Below, one piece after another: positions 32,451 to 41,712 of a DNA stretch of 64,000 nucleotides. A model generated the notes under the pieces. That model searched no databases, was not told the origin of the DNA, and saw only the letters and a list, made by a program, of their open reading frames with translations. This stretch comes from Flavobacterium sp. (GTDB lineage Bacteria > Bacteroidota > Bacteroidia > Flavobacteriales > Flavobacteriaceae). The first letter of the stretch is position 1. Each line of letters opens with the position of its first letter. The stretch covers positions 17,411 to 81,410 of the forward strand of contig JADKBW010000013.1 in the NCBI GenBank assembly GCA_016714905.1. Direction: 5' to 3'. Made by a program: the position numbers and the translations under genes.

Positions 32451-34853
32451 ATGACACAAGTTGAAACTACTACTGAACTTTCCTTTGAGGACTTTAAAAA
32501 AGAAGTGCTTAACGATTATAAAATTGCCGTCATCAGTAGAGAATGTAGTCTACTTGGACGCCGAGAAGTACTAACTGGAAAAGCCAAGTTCGGCATTTTT
32601 GGCGATGGTAAAGAGGTGCCGCAATTGGCAATGGCAAAAGCATTTAGAAAAGGTGACTTTAGATCAGGTTATTACAGAGACCAAACCTTTATGATGGCTA
32701 TTGGCGAATTGACAATTGAACAGTTTTTTGCTGGATTGTACGGACACACGGACATTAACTTTGACCCGATGTCTGCCGGACGCCAAATGGGCGGCCATTT
32801 TGCCACTAAAAGCAATAATGAAGATGGATCTTGGAGAAACTTAACCGAACAAAAGAATTCAAGCGCTGACATATCACCAACTGCTGGTCAAATGCCTCGG
32901 CTTTTGGGACTGGCGCAAGCTTCTAAAATTTATCGCAATGTGCCTGGTATTGACACCACTAATTTTTCTGTAAATGGTAACGAAGTAGCTTGGGGAACCA
33001 TCGGAAATGCAAGTACTTCAGAAGGGCTGTTTTTCGAAACGATTAATGCAGCTGGAGTCATGCAAGTGCCAATGGTTATTAGTGTTTGGGACGATGCCTA
33101 CGGTATTTCTGTTCATGCCAAACACCAAACTACCAAAGAAAATATATCTGAAATATTAAAAGGATTCCAGCGCGATGAAGAAAATGAGGGATATGAAATT
33201 CTACGGGTAAAAGGCTGGGATTACGCAGAGCTCATTGCCACTTTTGAAAAAGCTTCCCAAATTGCTCGAACTGAACATGTGCCTGTTTTAATACACGTAA
33301 ACGAACTCACCCAACCGCAAGGTCATTCCACTTCAGGCTCACACGAACGTTATAAAGACGCAGAACGATTGGAATGGGAAAGCGATCATGATTGTATCAA
33401 GCAAATGAGACAGTGGATGGTCAGCTTTAATATCGCGTCAGAAGAAGAATTGTCTGAAGTAGATTCGAGTGCGAAGAAAGAAGTAACAGAGGGAAAAAAA
33501 ATAGCATGGGCTGCATTTACTTCGCCTATAACAACTGAACAAAATGAACTCGTAACGCTTTTAGAATCAATTGCTAATAGAAGTGAAAATAAAGTGTTCA
33601 TTGAAAAATTTTCGAACGATTTAAAAGCAATAAAAGAGCCAAATCGCAAAGATATTTTGACCACCGCACGGAAGGTTTTACGAATGATTGTTGCCGAAAG
33701 CTGTCAATCGGAGTTGTCCAATTGGATTACAAATTACATCGTAAAAATTCAACCTAAATTTAGTTCACATTTATACTCAACCTCAGATAAGAATATTTTT
33801 TCTGCGAAAGAGATCTTGCCGACTTACGACCAAAATGTCGAAGATGCTGATGGACGAATGATTTTGCGGGACAATTTTGATGCACTTTTTACAAAATACC
33901 CAGAAGTATTGGTTTTTGGTGAAGATGCAGGAAATATTGGGGATGTCAATCAAGGATTGGATGGCATGCAAGAGAAATATGGCGAACTTCGCGTTGCCGA
34001 CGTCGGAATTCGTGAGGCTTCCATTTTGGGGCAAGGAATTGGCATGGCATTGCGTGGACTTCGGCCCATTGCTGAAATACAATATTTAGACTATTTGCTG
34101 TATGCGATTCAGATCATGAGCGATGATTTAGCCACGCTACAATACAGGACGCATGGAAAACAAAAAGCGCCGCTCATTATCAGAACTCGTGGACATCGCT
34201 TGGAAGGAATCTGGCATTCTGGTTCACCAATGGGGATGATTATTAATGCACTGCGCGGTATTCATGTTTTAGTTCCTAGAAATATGACCAAAGCTGCCGG
34301 TTTTTATAACACGCTACTACAAACAGACGAACCTGCGCTGATCGTAGAATGCCTGAATGGTTACCGATTGAAGGAAAAAATGCCAACGAATTTGGGCGAA
34401 TTTAAAACTCCAATTGGTGTGGTTGAAACAATCAAAGAAGGAAATGACATTACTTTGGTGTCGTATGGCTCAACACTTCGATTGGTGGAGCAAGCAGCAA
34501 AAGAATTGATGGAAAAAGAAATTGATTGTGAAATTATTGATATTCAGTCTTTGTTGCCGTTTGATGTCAATCATGATATCGTAAAAAGTATCATGAAAAC
34601 CAATCGACTTTTAGTCATTGACGAAGACGTTCCTGGTGGCGCATCCGCATTTATCATGCAACAAATTCTTGAAGTGCAAAATGCTTACGACTATTTGGAT
34701 AGCAAACCACAAACATTAACTTCCAAAGAACATCGACCGGCGTACGGAACAGACGGTGATTATTTTTCAAAACCGTCCGTAGAAGACATTTATGAAAAAG
34801 TGTATGGGATGATGAGTGAAGTCAGTCCGACAAAATATCCTAGTCTATTCTAA
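32451..34853 (+). CDS. Branched-chain 2-oxoacid dehydrogenase E1, alpha-beta fusion
   Basis: Thiamine-dependent E1 of 800 residues with both subunits in one chain, the usual form in Flavobacteriia. The alpha part (about 1-400) has YYRDQTFMMAIG, RQMGGHFA, the TPP loop region WGTIGNASTSEGLFFE and DAYGISV. The beta part (about 440-800) has EVLVFGEDAG, DVGIREASILGQGIGMAL and VIDEDVPGGASAF. It decarboxylates the 2-oxoacids from valine, leucine and isoleucine and hands the acyl group to lipoyl-E2. This supplies starters for iso- and anteiso-fatty acids abundant in this phylum. No E2 or E3 gene is nearby. Confidence 0.9.
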   Translation: MTQVETTTELSFEDFKKEVLNDYKIAVISRECSLLGRREVLTGKAKFGIFGDGKEVPQLAMAKAFRKGDFRSGYYRDQTFMMAIGELTIEQFFAGLYGHTDINFDPMSAGRQMGGHFATKSNNEDGSWRNLTEQKNSSADISPTAGQMPRLLGLAQASKIYRNVPGIDTTNFSVNGNEVAWGTIGNASTSEGLFFETINAAGVMQVPMVISVWDDAYGISVHAKHQTTKENISEILKGFQRDEENEGYEILRVKGWDYAELIATFEKASQIARTEHVPVLIHVNELTQPQGHSTSGSHERYKDAERLEWESDHDCIKQMRQWMVSFNIASEEELSEVDSSAKKEVTEGKKIAWAAFTSPITTEQNELVTLLESIANRSENKVFIEKFSNDLKAIKEPNRKDILTTARKVLRMIVAESCQSELSNWITNYIVKIQPKFSSHLYSTSDKNIFSAKEILPTYDQNVEDADGRMILRDNFDALFTKYPEVLVFGEDAGNIGDVNQGLDGMQEKYGELRVADVGIREASILGQGIGMALRGLRPIAEIQYLDYLLYAIQIMSDDLATLQYRTHGKQKAPLIIRTRGHRLEGIWHSGSPMGMIINALRGIHVLVPRNMTKAAGFYNTLLQTDEPALIVECLNGYRLKEKMPTNLGEFKTPIGVVETIKEGNDITLVSYGSTLRLVEQAAKELMEKEIDCEIIDIQSLLPFDVNHDIVKSIMKTNRLLVIDEDVPGGASAFIMQQILEVQNAYDYLDSKPQTLTSKEHRPAYGTDGDYFSKPSVEDIYEKVYGMMSEVSPTKYPSLF

Positions 34854-34957
34854 ATCGAAAGTAGTCCAAAACACGTTGCTTCTGTTGTTTTGTTGCTGAG
34901 CGTTCCAATATAAATGCATAAACACCGTTTATAAAGTGAATGTAAAGAGGCAAGACT

Positions 34958-35431
34958 ATGAAAAAGATATCGTTCTTATTGATTTTTTGTTTGATATTGG
35001 CGTGTAAATCTAAGAAAGTTTCAGTCGACAAAAAACCAGTCGCTGCAATGGAAAGACTATCCGATAGTCAAATTGATCACCTACAAAAAGACAAAACAAC
35101 GGCATTAGGCAAACAAATTTTGATGACTTGCAATACTTCTAAGTTTGTTCCCTTTACAGAAAAGGAAGCTACGGCTGAAGTAAGAAAGAATATGACGTTG
35201 CAGCGGTTATCTAAAATTTGTTCGAAATTTCAACAAAAATATGGTGATTTTAAAGAATTAAAGTTCGTTGAAGCGTATCATGACAACACAAATCAAACAA
35301 TCATCTATCGCTACAAGGCATTATACGAAAAGAAAATTGCAAACAAAGAATTGCGCGTGACGGTAAACAAAAGCAACCAAATTGCTTCGGTCAATTCGAA
35401 AGATTGGAAGGATACTTTCACAATTAAATAA
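34958..35431 (+). CDS. Small lipoprotein, unknown function
   Basis: Lipoprotein of 157 residues with a short leader MKKISFLLIFCLILAC (lipobox LILAC) and a lysine-rich mature start (KSKKVSVDKKP). The mature part is mixed helix and strand with two cysteines and no recognised domain. AGAGGCAAG just upstream could serve as a ribosome binding site. It lies alone between the E1 gene and the next secreted protein. Confidence 0.7.
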   Translation: MKKISFLLIFCLILACKSKKVSVDKKPVAAMERLSDSQIDHLQKDKTTALGKQILMTCNTSKFVPFTEKEATAEVRKNMTLQRLSKICSKFQQKYGDFKELKFVEAYHDNTNQTIIYRYKALYEKKIANKELRVTVNKSNQIASVNSKDWKDTFTIK

Positions 35432-35506
35432 AAGAACTGCGACATCAAGAATTGTCCGTTGACACGCTATTAAACAACAAAAAAGGAAAACGAATTAAAT
35501 AGAAAT

Positions 35507-36040
35507 ATGAGCAAAAAATCGGCAGCCTTTTTTTTCTGTTTCATAACATCCGTGCTTTTTGGTCAAGAATCGATGACCGTACAATCTAAATCATATTCTG
35601 CCTCGCCTACTTGGAATTTTATGTGTGACAATTATGTATTGTCGGGCATAGCAACAATTCAAATTGCCAAATCAGACAAAGGCGGCTATCTCAAAATTGC
35701 AGTAGAAACCAACAATTCGGCTTTTTCCATTACCGGAAACATTTATGTTGATTTAAAAGATTTTACGGCGATTGTTTGCACCGACAAAGGTCTAAGAACA
35801 ATCGAAGGCAATCAAATGGTCTCTTACTATGCTTTTTCTCAGACGGAAATGACTCGATTGCAAAAAGTAGACATCGAATCCATACGATTTTTCATCAATG
35901 GTAAGGCAACCTCATTTTCAAGCCAGACTGGCTATTTTACTGCAAGCAATAAAAAGAAATTCTTTCACACTGCCTATGAAGGCAATACAAAATACTACGA
36001 AACGGCCGCCGCTGTGCGAGACTTATTCCTTAAAAAATGA
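35507..36040 (+). CDS. Secreted protein, unknown function
   Basis: Protein of 177 residues with a signal peptide (KSAAFFFCFITSVLFGQ). The mature part is beta-rich (YLKIAVETNNSAFSITGNIY) with no motif I recognise. Its stop overlaps the start of the acetyltransferase by 4 bases, so the two are translationally coupled. Confidence 0.7.
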   Translation: MSKKSAAFFFCFITSVLFGQESMTVQSKSYSASPTWNFMCDNYVLSGIATIQIAKSDKGGYLKIAVETNNSAFSITGNIYVDLKDFTAIVCTDKGLRTIEGNQMVSYYAFSQTEMTRLQKVDIESIRFFINGKATSFSSQTGYFTASNKKKFFHTAYEGNTKYYETAAAVRDLFLKK

Positions 36041-36495
36041 TCTTGGATTCAAACATTAGAGAAGCAACTTTACTTGATTTTCCGAAGCTAATGGAAATTC
36101 GAATGGCTGTCAAGGAAAACACTTTGTCCAATCCTGCATTAATTCCTGAAGACGACTACGTCAAATTTTGTTTCACACAAGGCAAAGGCTGGGTATATGA
36201 AGTAGAATCCGTAATCGTTGGATTCTCTATCGTTGACTTACTGGGAAATAACATTTGGGCTTTATTTATGGATCCTCAATTTGAGAAAAAGGGAATCGGA
36301 AAAAAGTTGCACGATACGATGATCAACTGGTACTTCAAGCAAACAAAAACAACTGTTTGGTTGGGAACTGAACCCCATTCGAGAGCGGCAGATTTCTACC
36401 GTAAATCAGGTTGGACCGAAGTTGGACTAAACGGAAAAGACGAAATAAAATTCGAAATGACTGCTGAAAATTGGAATAGATCAAAATCCAAATAG
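36037..36495 (+). CDS. GNAT family N-acetyltransferase
   Basis: Protein of 152 residues in the Gcn5-related fold. The acetyl-CoA loop reads FEKKGIGKKLHD (Q/RxxGxG/A pattern), preceded by IWALFMDP and followed by TTVWLGTEPHSRAADFYRKSGW, the usual motif B with the FYxxxGW helix. The acceptor is unknown. Confidence 0.88.
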   Translation: MILDSNIREATLLDFPKLMEIRMAVKENTLSNPALIPEDDYVKFCFTQGKGWVYEVESVIVGFSIVDLLGNNIWALFMDPQFEKKGIGKKLHDTMINWYFKQTKTTVWLGTEPHSRAADFYRKSGWTEVGLNGKDEIKFEMTAENWNRSKSK

Positions 36496-36564
36496 CAAAA
36501 TTCTATTTCGAAAACTGAACGTAAGAAAAATGTTTACTACTTTTGAATTACGAACAGTAACTAC

Positions 36565-36744
36565 ATGAACAATAAAACGAAGAAAATAATTCTCACCGTA
36601 CTACTCCTACTCGCTTTAGTTAACTACGGAAGAATGTCAGGTACAGAGCAAATTCGTACCATAGAATTTCTCTCTATTTTTGCTATTGGCGCCATTTCAG
36701 CTTTACTGATTAATGTTATTTTTGGAAAAGATAATGAGGAGTAG
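36565..36744 (+). CDS. Small two-pass membrane protein upstream of rlmH
   Basis: A 59-residue ORF starting at an ATG: MNNKTKKIILTVLLLLALVN, then a short loop with GRMSGTEQIRTIEF, then a second hydrophobic segment LSIFAIGAISALLINVIFG and an acidic tail. Its stop is 3 bases before the rlmH start, and its last codons contain GAGGAG, which may act as the rlmH ribosome binding site. Two helices joined by a charged loop suggest a real membrane protein. Function unknown. Confidence 0.65.
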   Translation: MNNKTKKIILTVLLLLALVNYGRMSGTEQIRTIEFLSIFAIGAISALLINVIFGKDNEE

Positions 36745-36747
36745 TTT

Positions 36748-37221
36748 ATGAATATTAAACTCATTGCTGTTGGAAAAACCGACCATAAAAATCTGCAACT
36801 TTTGATCGACGAATATCAAAAGAGATTATCTTTTTATATCAAGTTTGAATTTGAAATTCTAGCCGATATCAAAAACGTCAAAAACCTATCAGAAAGTCAA
36901 CAAAAAGAAAAAGAAGGCGAATTGATTTTGTCTAAAATCGGTCCCACCGATCAATTAATCCTATTAGACGAAAACGGAAAGAACTATACCAGTATTAATT
37001 TTGCTGTTGAATTGCAGAAGAAAATGAATTCTGGAATCAAAACCTTGGTGTTTGTCATAGGCGGTCCTTACGGGTTTTCATCAGAAGTATACGAAAAAGC
37101 GCAAGGCAAAATCTCGCTTTCGTCAATGACGTTTTCGCATCAGATGGTGCGACTTTTCTTTATTGAACAACTGTATCGCGCTTTTACAATTCTAAAAAAC
37201 GAACCTTACCATCATCAGTAA
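36748..37221 (+). CDS. rlmH: 23S rRNA (pseudouridine1915-N3)-methyltransferase
   Basis: SPOUT methyltransferase of 157 residues, the typical length. LILLDENGKNYTS, VFVIGGPYGFSSEVY and the C-terminal FSHQMVRLFFIEQLYRAF with final NEPYHH are the diagnostic family blocks that form the SAM-binding knot. It methylates pseudouridine 1915 in helix 69 of the 50S subunit within 70S ribosomes. Confidence 0.95.
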   Translation: MNIKLIAVGKTDHKNLQLLIDEYQKRLSFYIKFEFEILADIKNVKNLSESQQKEKEGELILSKIGPTDQLILLDENGKNYTSINFAVELQKKMNSGIKTLVFVIGGPYGFSSEVYEKAQGKISLSSMTFSHQMVRLFFIEQLYRAFTILKNEPYHHQ

Positions 37222-37264
37222 TCTTTTTGATGATTCTCGAAGAATTTTTCCTAATATAAAAGTC

Positions 37265-38095
37265 TTACAAACTCGCAGTCATTCTTTCAAATAGCTTGAC
37301 ACTTTCAACAGCTTCTTTTACATCATGCACTCTAAGAATATTTGCGCCTTTCGATAAAGCAATCGTGTTTAAAACTGTTGTGCCATTTAGAGCTTCATCG
37401 GCGGACGATTCTAATACTTTATACACCATCGACTTCCTAGAAATTCCAGCCAAAATCGGATAGTCCAGATTTTGAAACAACTCCATTTTTTGCAAAACCT
37501 CATAATTCTGATCCAACGTTTTTGCAAAACCAAAGCCAGGGTCAATAATCAAATCGTTAATCCCGACACTTCTTGCTTTGGCAATTTTATCCGAAAAATA
37601 ATAAAGCATTTCCTTTACAATGTCTTCATAATGAGTCAATCCAGTCATTGTTTGCGGTGTTCCGCGCATATGCATCATGATATAAGGTGCGTGAAAATGG
37701 GCAACAACCCCAAACATATTTTCATCCATAGTTCCAGCCGAAATATCATTGATGATTGCTGCGCCAGAATCGAGACCGATTTTTGCCACATGACTCCGAA
37801 AAGTATCGATTGAAAGTAGCGTATCAGGAAAATGCTTCAAAACGGATTGTACTACAGGTATCAACCGGAGAACTTCTTCCTCTTCAGAAACCAATTCCGC
37901 ATTGGGCTTGCTAGAATAGGCACCCAAATCAATAAATGTCGCGCCTTCTCGCAGCATTTTTTCCACTTGCGCCAGGATCAAGTTCTCGCTATTGTAGCGA
38001 TTTCCATCATAAAACGAATTCGGGGTAACATTTAATATCCCCATGACTTTTGGGGAACTTAAATCAATCAGCTGGCCGAGGCAATTAATTGTCAT
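37265..38095 (-). CDS. folP: Dihydropteroate synthase
   Basis: TIM-barrel enzyme of 276 residues: MGILNVTPNSFYDG near residue 18, DLGAYSSKPNAELVS (pterin/pABA loop 2), LLSIDTFRS, IINDISAG, DPGFGFAKT and AGISRKS. It condenses dihydropterin pyrophosphate with 4-aminobenzoate in folate synthesis and is the sulfonamide target. It is divergent from the DUF1599 gene across 114 bases. Confidence 0.95.
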   Translation of the reverse strand: MTINCLGQLIDLSSPKVMGILNVTPNSFYDGNRYNSENLILAQVEKMLREGATFIDLGAYSSKPNAELVSEEEEVLRLIPVVQSVLKHFPDTLLSIDTFRSHVAKIGLDSGAAIINDISAGTMDENMFGVVAHFHAPYIMMHMRGTPQTMTGLTHYEDIVKEMLYYFSDKIAKARSVGINDLIIDPGFGFAKTLDQNYEVLQKMELFQNLDYPILAGISRKSMVYKVLESSADEALNGTTVLNTIALSKGANILRVHDVKEAVESVKLFERMTASL

Positions 38096-38209
38096 GGTAA
38101 ATTATAAAAATAGATTTACATCCAGAAAAAAAAACTATTTTTGACCCGAAATCGTTTGGCATGACCGAACTTAGGTAAAAAATTTGAATACAAATATACT
38201 GCAATAATA

Positions 38210-38752
38210 ATGAAGAATACTTCACAAGAATATGATGCCATAATTGCCATTTGCCGGGACCTTTTTGTAAAAAAAATGAAAGATTATGGAAGTGCATGGC
38301 GAATCCTCCGGTTACCTTCCTTGACGGACCAAATCTATATCAAAGCACAGCGCATCAGGAGTTTACAGGAAAATGAAGTTCGAAAGATTGAGGAAGATGA
38401 ACAAGCTGAATTTATTGGAATCATCAATTATTCAATTATGGCACTGATTCAACTTGAATTAGGTGTTGCAGAACAGCCTGATTTGGAAACCTCAAAAGCC
38501 ACTGAGCTTTACGATGCTAAAGTCGCGACCACCAAATCCTTGATGGAAGACAAAAATCATGACTATGGGGAAGCTTGGAGAGAAATGAGGGTCAATTCAT
38601 TGACAGATTTGATACTCCAAAAACTGCTTCGCGTGAAACAAATTGAAGACAACAAAGGAAAAACAATTGTCTCGGAAGGCATTGATGCCAATTACCAAGA
38701 CATGATTAATTATGCTGTATTTGCATTGATTCTAATAGAATCAAAATCTTAA
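38210..38752 (+). CDS. DUF1599 domain protein
   Basis: Protein of 180 residues made of two similar halves: KKMKDYGSAWRILRLPSLTDQIYIKAQRI near the start and EDKNHDYGEAWREMRVNSLTDLILQKLLRV near residue 110. This duplicated DYGxAWRxxRxxSLTD motif is the DUF1599 signature. The family has been grouped with nucleotide-modification proteins by comparative analysis; no activity is established here. Next to folP and upstream of the DoxX-like gene, an arrangement I recall as common in flavobacteria. Confidence 0.85.
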   Translation: MKNTSQEYDAIIAICRDLFVKKMKDYGSAWRILRLPSLTDQIYIKAQRIRSLQENEVRKIEEDEQAEFIGIINYSIMALIQLELGVAEQPDLETSKATELYDAKVATTKSLMEDKNHDYGEAWREMRVNSLTDLILQKLLRVKQIEDNKGKTIVSEGIDANYQDMINYAVFALILIESKS

Positions 38753-38823
38753 TTTTATCTTTTTTCATTTTCTTTTTACTATAATTTTAGTTTATATTTA
38801 CTATTCCAAATTAAACCTATCAA

Positions 38824-39924
38824 ATGAAAAACATATTAGTACAATTTTCTAGAATTTTTGTTGGATTATTATTTATTATTTCCGGATTAATCAAACTGAA
38901 TGACCCAGTAGGATTTTCATACAAACTAGCCGAATATTTTAGTGAAACTGTTTTAAATCTTCCTTTTTTCGAACCTTATTCTCTTGCAATTGCTGTATTT
39001 GTGGTAATTTTCGAAACGGTTTTGGGTTTTATGTTACTCATCGGTTTTAAGTCAAGATTTACGATATGGAGTTTACTCTTGATGATTGTGTTTTTTACTT
39101 TCCTAACTTTCTATTCTGCTTATTTCAATAAAGTTACTGACTGTGGTTGTTTTGGAGACGCACTAAAACTAACGCCATGGCAATCCTTTACAAAAGATGT
39201 CATTTTATTATTTTTCATTACCATTTTGTTCTTAAATATTAAAAAAGTAAAACCGCTTTTCAATAACAATTTTCGAAATGCCTTGGTGAGCTTGGCGGCT
39301 GTTCTTTGTGGTTTTATGGGATACTGGGTTTTGAATCATTTGCCTTTAAAAGATTTTAGAGCTTATAAAGTCGGAACTAATATTCAAAAGGGAATGGAAA
39401 TTCCAGAAGGCGCTCCAAAAACTGTGGTTGAAATGGTTTTTGTGTACAAAGTAAATGGAGTCAATAAAAATTTCACAGAAAAAGATTTAATGAACATACC
39501 AGCTGGCGCTACTTTCGTAGAACGAATTGATCATATCGTTTCTGAAGGTTACAAACCTCCTATACATGATTTTACTATGGAGAAAGAGGGTTCGGACTAT
39601 AAAGATGAACTCCTAGTAGAACCAAAATTGCTGTTATTTGTAGCTTATGACTTATCAAAATCAGATAAGAAAGGCTTGGCAATTTTAGAAGGTCTCCATC
39701 AAAAAGCAAAAGCAAAAGGTTATAAAGTAATTGCGATGACGGCATCATCGGAAACGGACATAGAAAAAACAAAAAAGGAATTTGGTTTTACATTTGATTT
39801 TTACTTTTGCGACGGGACTACACTTAAAACCATTGAACGAGCGAATCCAAGTGTAGTGGTGGTAAAAAAAGGAACTATTGTTCAAAAAGTGCATTATAAT
39901 GACCAAGCGCTATTAAAATTATAA
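38824..39924 (+). CDS. DoxX/MauE-like membrane protein (BT_3928 type) with thioredoxin-like tail
   Basis: Protein of 366 residues. The first 140 residues hold four membrane helices in the DoxX/MauE style, with SGLIKLNDPVGFSYKLAEYF and the conserved TDCGCFGDALKL. A fifth helix follows near 155. The soluble C terminus (about 260-366, LLFVAYDLSKSD ... NPSVVVVKKG) is thioredoxin-like but has no CxxC. MauE relatives support disulfide formation, and a TlpA-like thioredoxin lies two genes downstream, so a role in envelope redox is plausible. This is inferred from family and context. Confidence 0.8.
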   Translation: MKNILVQFSRIFVGLLFIISGLIKLNDPVGFSYKLAEYFSETVLNLPFFEPYSLAIAVFVVIFETVLGFMLLIGFKSRFTIWSLLLMIVFFTFLTFYSAYFNKVTDCGCFGDALKLTPWQSFTKDVILLFFITILFLNIKKVKPLFNNNFRNALVSLAAVLCGFMGYWVLNHLPLKDFRAYKVGTNIQKGMEIPEGAPKTVVEMVFVYKVNGVNKNFTEKDLMNIPAGATFVERIDHIVSEGYKPPIHDFTMEKEGSDYKDELLVEPKLLLFVAYDLSKSDKKGLAILEGLHQKAKAKGYKVIAMTASSETDIEKTKKEFGFTFDFYFCDGTTLKTIERANPSVVVVKKGTIVQKVHYNDQALLKL

Positions 39925-39945
39925 CCTTCCAATTTCTAAAAAATC

Positions 39946-40284
39946 ATGGCTGAACACACCGGACCGAGAAAGAGAAGTCAAAGTCAAGCAAGCGTCGAAA
40001 GAACAAGAAAGGCGAGAAAAAAAAGGAACAATATTACGATATTGGTATGCATCATCGCTTTTTTAATAGGTTATTACCTCTTAAATTATGTGGCTGCTAT
40101 GGAGAAACCACCATTGGGAGCAACTTTTAATATCGTCTTAGGATGCACAATAATGGCGATTACTACTATCGTTTTTGTATACACGGTCAAGAAGCAATAT
40201 TTTCCTAAAAAACGAAAAAGAACAAAACATGTTTTTCTCGATGATACTGACTTCAGAAAAAGTCGTGAAATCGAAACTGAATAA
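39946..40284 (+). CDS. Small membrane protein, unknown
   Basis: Protein of 112 residues with a very basic N terminus (KRSQSQASVERTRKARKKRN), two membrane helices (about 30-48 and 60-82) and a basic tail. No family recognised. It starts 22 bases after the DoxX-like gene, so it is probably co-transcribed. The arginine/lysine clusters would orient both ends toward the cytoplasm. Confidence 0.7.
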   Translation: MAEHTGPRKRSQSQASVERTRKARKKRNNITILVCIIAFLIGYYLLNYVAAMEKPPLGATFNIVLGCTIMAITTIVFVYTVKKQYFPKKRKRTKHVFLDDTDFRKSREIETE

Positions 40285-40378
40285 CGTAAATGTTCTCTGT
40301 AAAAAATCCGTAAAAACACAACATTTTCATGGACTAGTTTTCTCGGTACAAACCTACGTTCGCAAATAAAAATTCATA

Positions 40379-40876
40379 ATGAAAAAACTACTAGTCTATC
40401 TAATAATGGTATTTTCCGCAACCTCATGCATGAAAGCACAAAAATCAGATTTTATTGAAGAGGCGCTCGTCGAAAATCTACTTTCTATTGACGGCACTCA
40501 AATAGCATTTAAGGATGTGCTCAAGAAACACCAAGGCAAAACTATTTTGATAGAATGCTGGGCTTCATGGTGCAGTGATTGCGTGAAAGCGATGCCTAAA
40601 GTAAAAGAGCTACAAGCCAATAATCCAAATGTTGATTATGTCTTTGTTTCTATGGACAAAACCGCTGATAAATGGAAATTAGGAATTGAAAAATATGCAC
40701 TTACAGGAGATCACTACATGGCAAACGACGGTATGAAAGGTGCTTTCGGAACTGCCATCGACTTAGATTGGATTCCACGTTATATTATTGTAGATAAAAC
40801 TGGAAAAATTGTATTATACAGAGCCATAGAAACTGATTTTGAAACCATCAATTCAACTTTAAATTCACTAAAATAA
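40379..40876 (+). CDS. TlpA-like thioredoxin, lipoprotein candidate
   Basis: Protein of 165 residues with an N-terminal leader (LLVYLIMVFSATSCMKAQ) whose SATSC could be a lipobox. The thioredoxin fold carries the redox motif WASWCSDC (Cys58/Cys61 approximately) and the cis-proline segment LDWIPRYIIVD. WCSDC instead of WCxPC is seen in several Bacteroidetes TlpA proteins. Acts in the periplasm as a thiol-disulfide protein. Its stop codon shares one base with the tpiA start. Confidence 0.85.
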   Translation: MKKLLVYLIMVFSATSCMKAQKSDFIEEALVENLLSIDGTQIAFKDVLKKHQGKTILIECWASWCSDCVKAMPKVKELQANNPNVDYVFVSMDKTADKWKLGIEKYALTGDHYMANDGMKGAFGTAIDLDWIPRYIIVDKTGKIVLYRAIETDFETINSTLNSLK

Positions 40877-41628
40877 TGAGACATAAAATTGTAGCTGGAA
40901 ATTGGAAAATGAATAAGAATGCGGAAGAAACCGAAGACTTACTCAACGCACTAATCAATCAATTGCCGAATGACAAGGAAGTAGAAATCATTGTAGCACC
41001 CACATTTGTAAATCTTGCATCAGCAGTTGATCACGTAGAATTTACGAATATTGTTGTGGCGGCCCAAAACATGCATCAATCAGAAAATGGTGCTTACACA
41101 GGTGAAATATCTGCGGACATGCTTAAAAGCATTGGTGTCAACACCGTCATTTTAGGTCATTCTGAAAGACGTTCTATTTTTCACGAAACCGATGCTATTA
41201 TTGCCTATAAAGTTGACAAAGCGCTTCAACATCAAATGCGTGTGATTTTCTGCTTTGGGGAAGAACTAAAAGACCGACAAAGTAAGCAACATTTCAATGT
41301 GGTGGAAAACCAATTGCGTGATGGATTATTTCACCTAAACAAAGACGCTTGGGAAAGCTTAGTGTTAGCCTACGAACCCGTTTGGGCGATTGGAACGGGA
41401 GAAACCGCAAGTCCAGAGCAAGCGCAAGAAATGCACGAATTTATTCGCGAAACTATTCGTAAAGCTTACGGAAGCGATATTGCTGAAAATGTTTCTATTT
41501 TGTATGGCGGTAGCGTAAAACCAGACAATGCCAAAGAGATTTTTTCTAAACCAGATGTCGATGGCGGATTGATCGGTGGCGCTGCCTTGAAAGCAGAAGA
41601 TTTTGCCGCCATTGTTAATGCAATATAA
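40876..41628 (+). CDS. tpiA: Triosephosphate isomerase
   Basis: TIM-barrel enzyme of 250 residues: GNWKMNK with the catalytic Lys13, LGHSERR with the electrophilic His (about 96), AYEPVWAIGTG with catalytic Glu (about 168), and ILYGGSVKPDN. It interconverts dihydroxyacetone phosphate and glyceraldehyde 3-phosphate in glycolysis. Overlaps the preceding TlpA-like gene by one base. Confidence 0.96.
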   Translation: MRHKIVAGNWKMNKNAEETEDLLNALINQLPNDKEVEIIVAPTFVNLASAVDHVEFTNIVVAAQNMHQSENGAYTGEISADMLKSIGVNTVILGHSERRSIFHETDAIIAYKVDKALQHQMRVIFCFGEELKDRQSKQHFNVVENQLRDGLFHLNKDAWESLVLAYEPVWAIGTGETASPEQAQEMHEFIRETIRKAYGSDIAENVSILYGGSVKPDNAKEIFSKPDVDGGLIGGAALKAEDFAAIVNAI

Positions 41629-41642
41629 ATGTAATAAAATAG

Positions 41643-41697
41643 GTTAGCCACGAATTCACGAATAAAAATAATTGACATTCGTGAATTCGTGGCTAAC
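41643..41697. repeat. Palindromic intergenic element between tpiA and prmA
   Basis: Perfect 20-base inverted arms at 41643-41662 and 41678-41697 (GTTAGCCACG... with ...CGTGGCTAAC), 15-base AT loop. No T run follows, so it is not a classic terminator. The length and perfection of the arms suggest a dispersed palindromic repeat unit or an mRNA hairpin separating tpiA from prmA. Confidence 0.75.
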
Positions 41698-41712
41698 GCT
41701 TTAAATAAGAAC

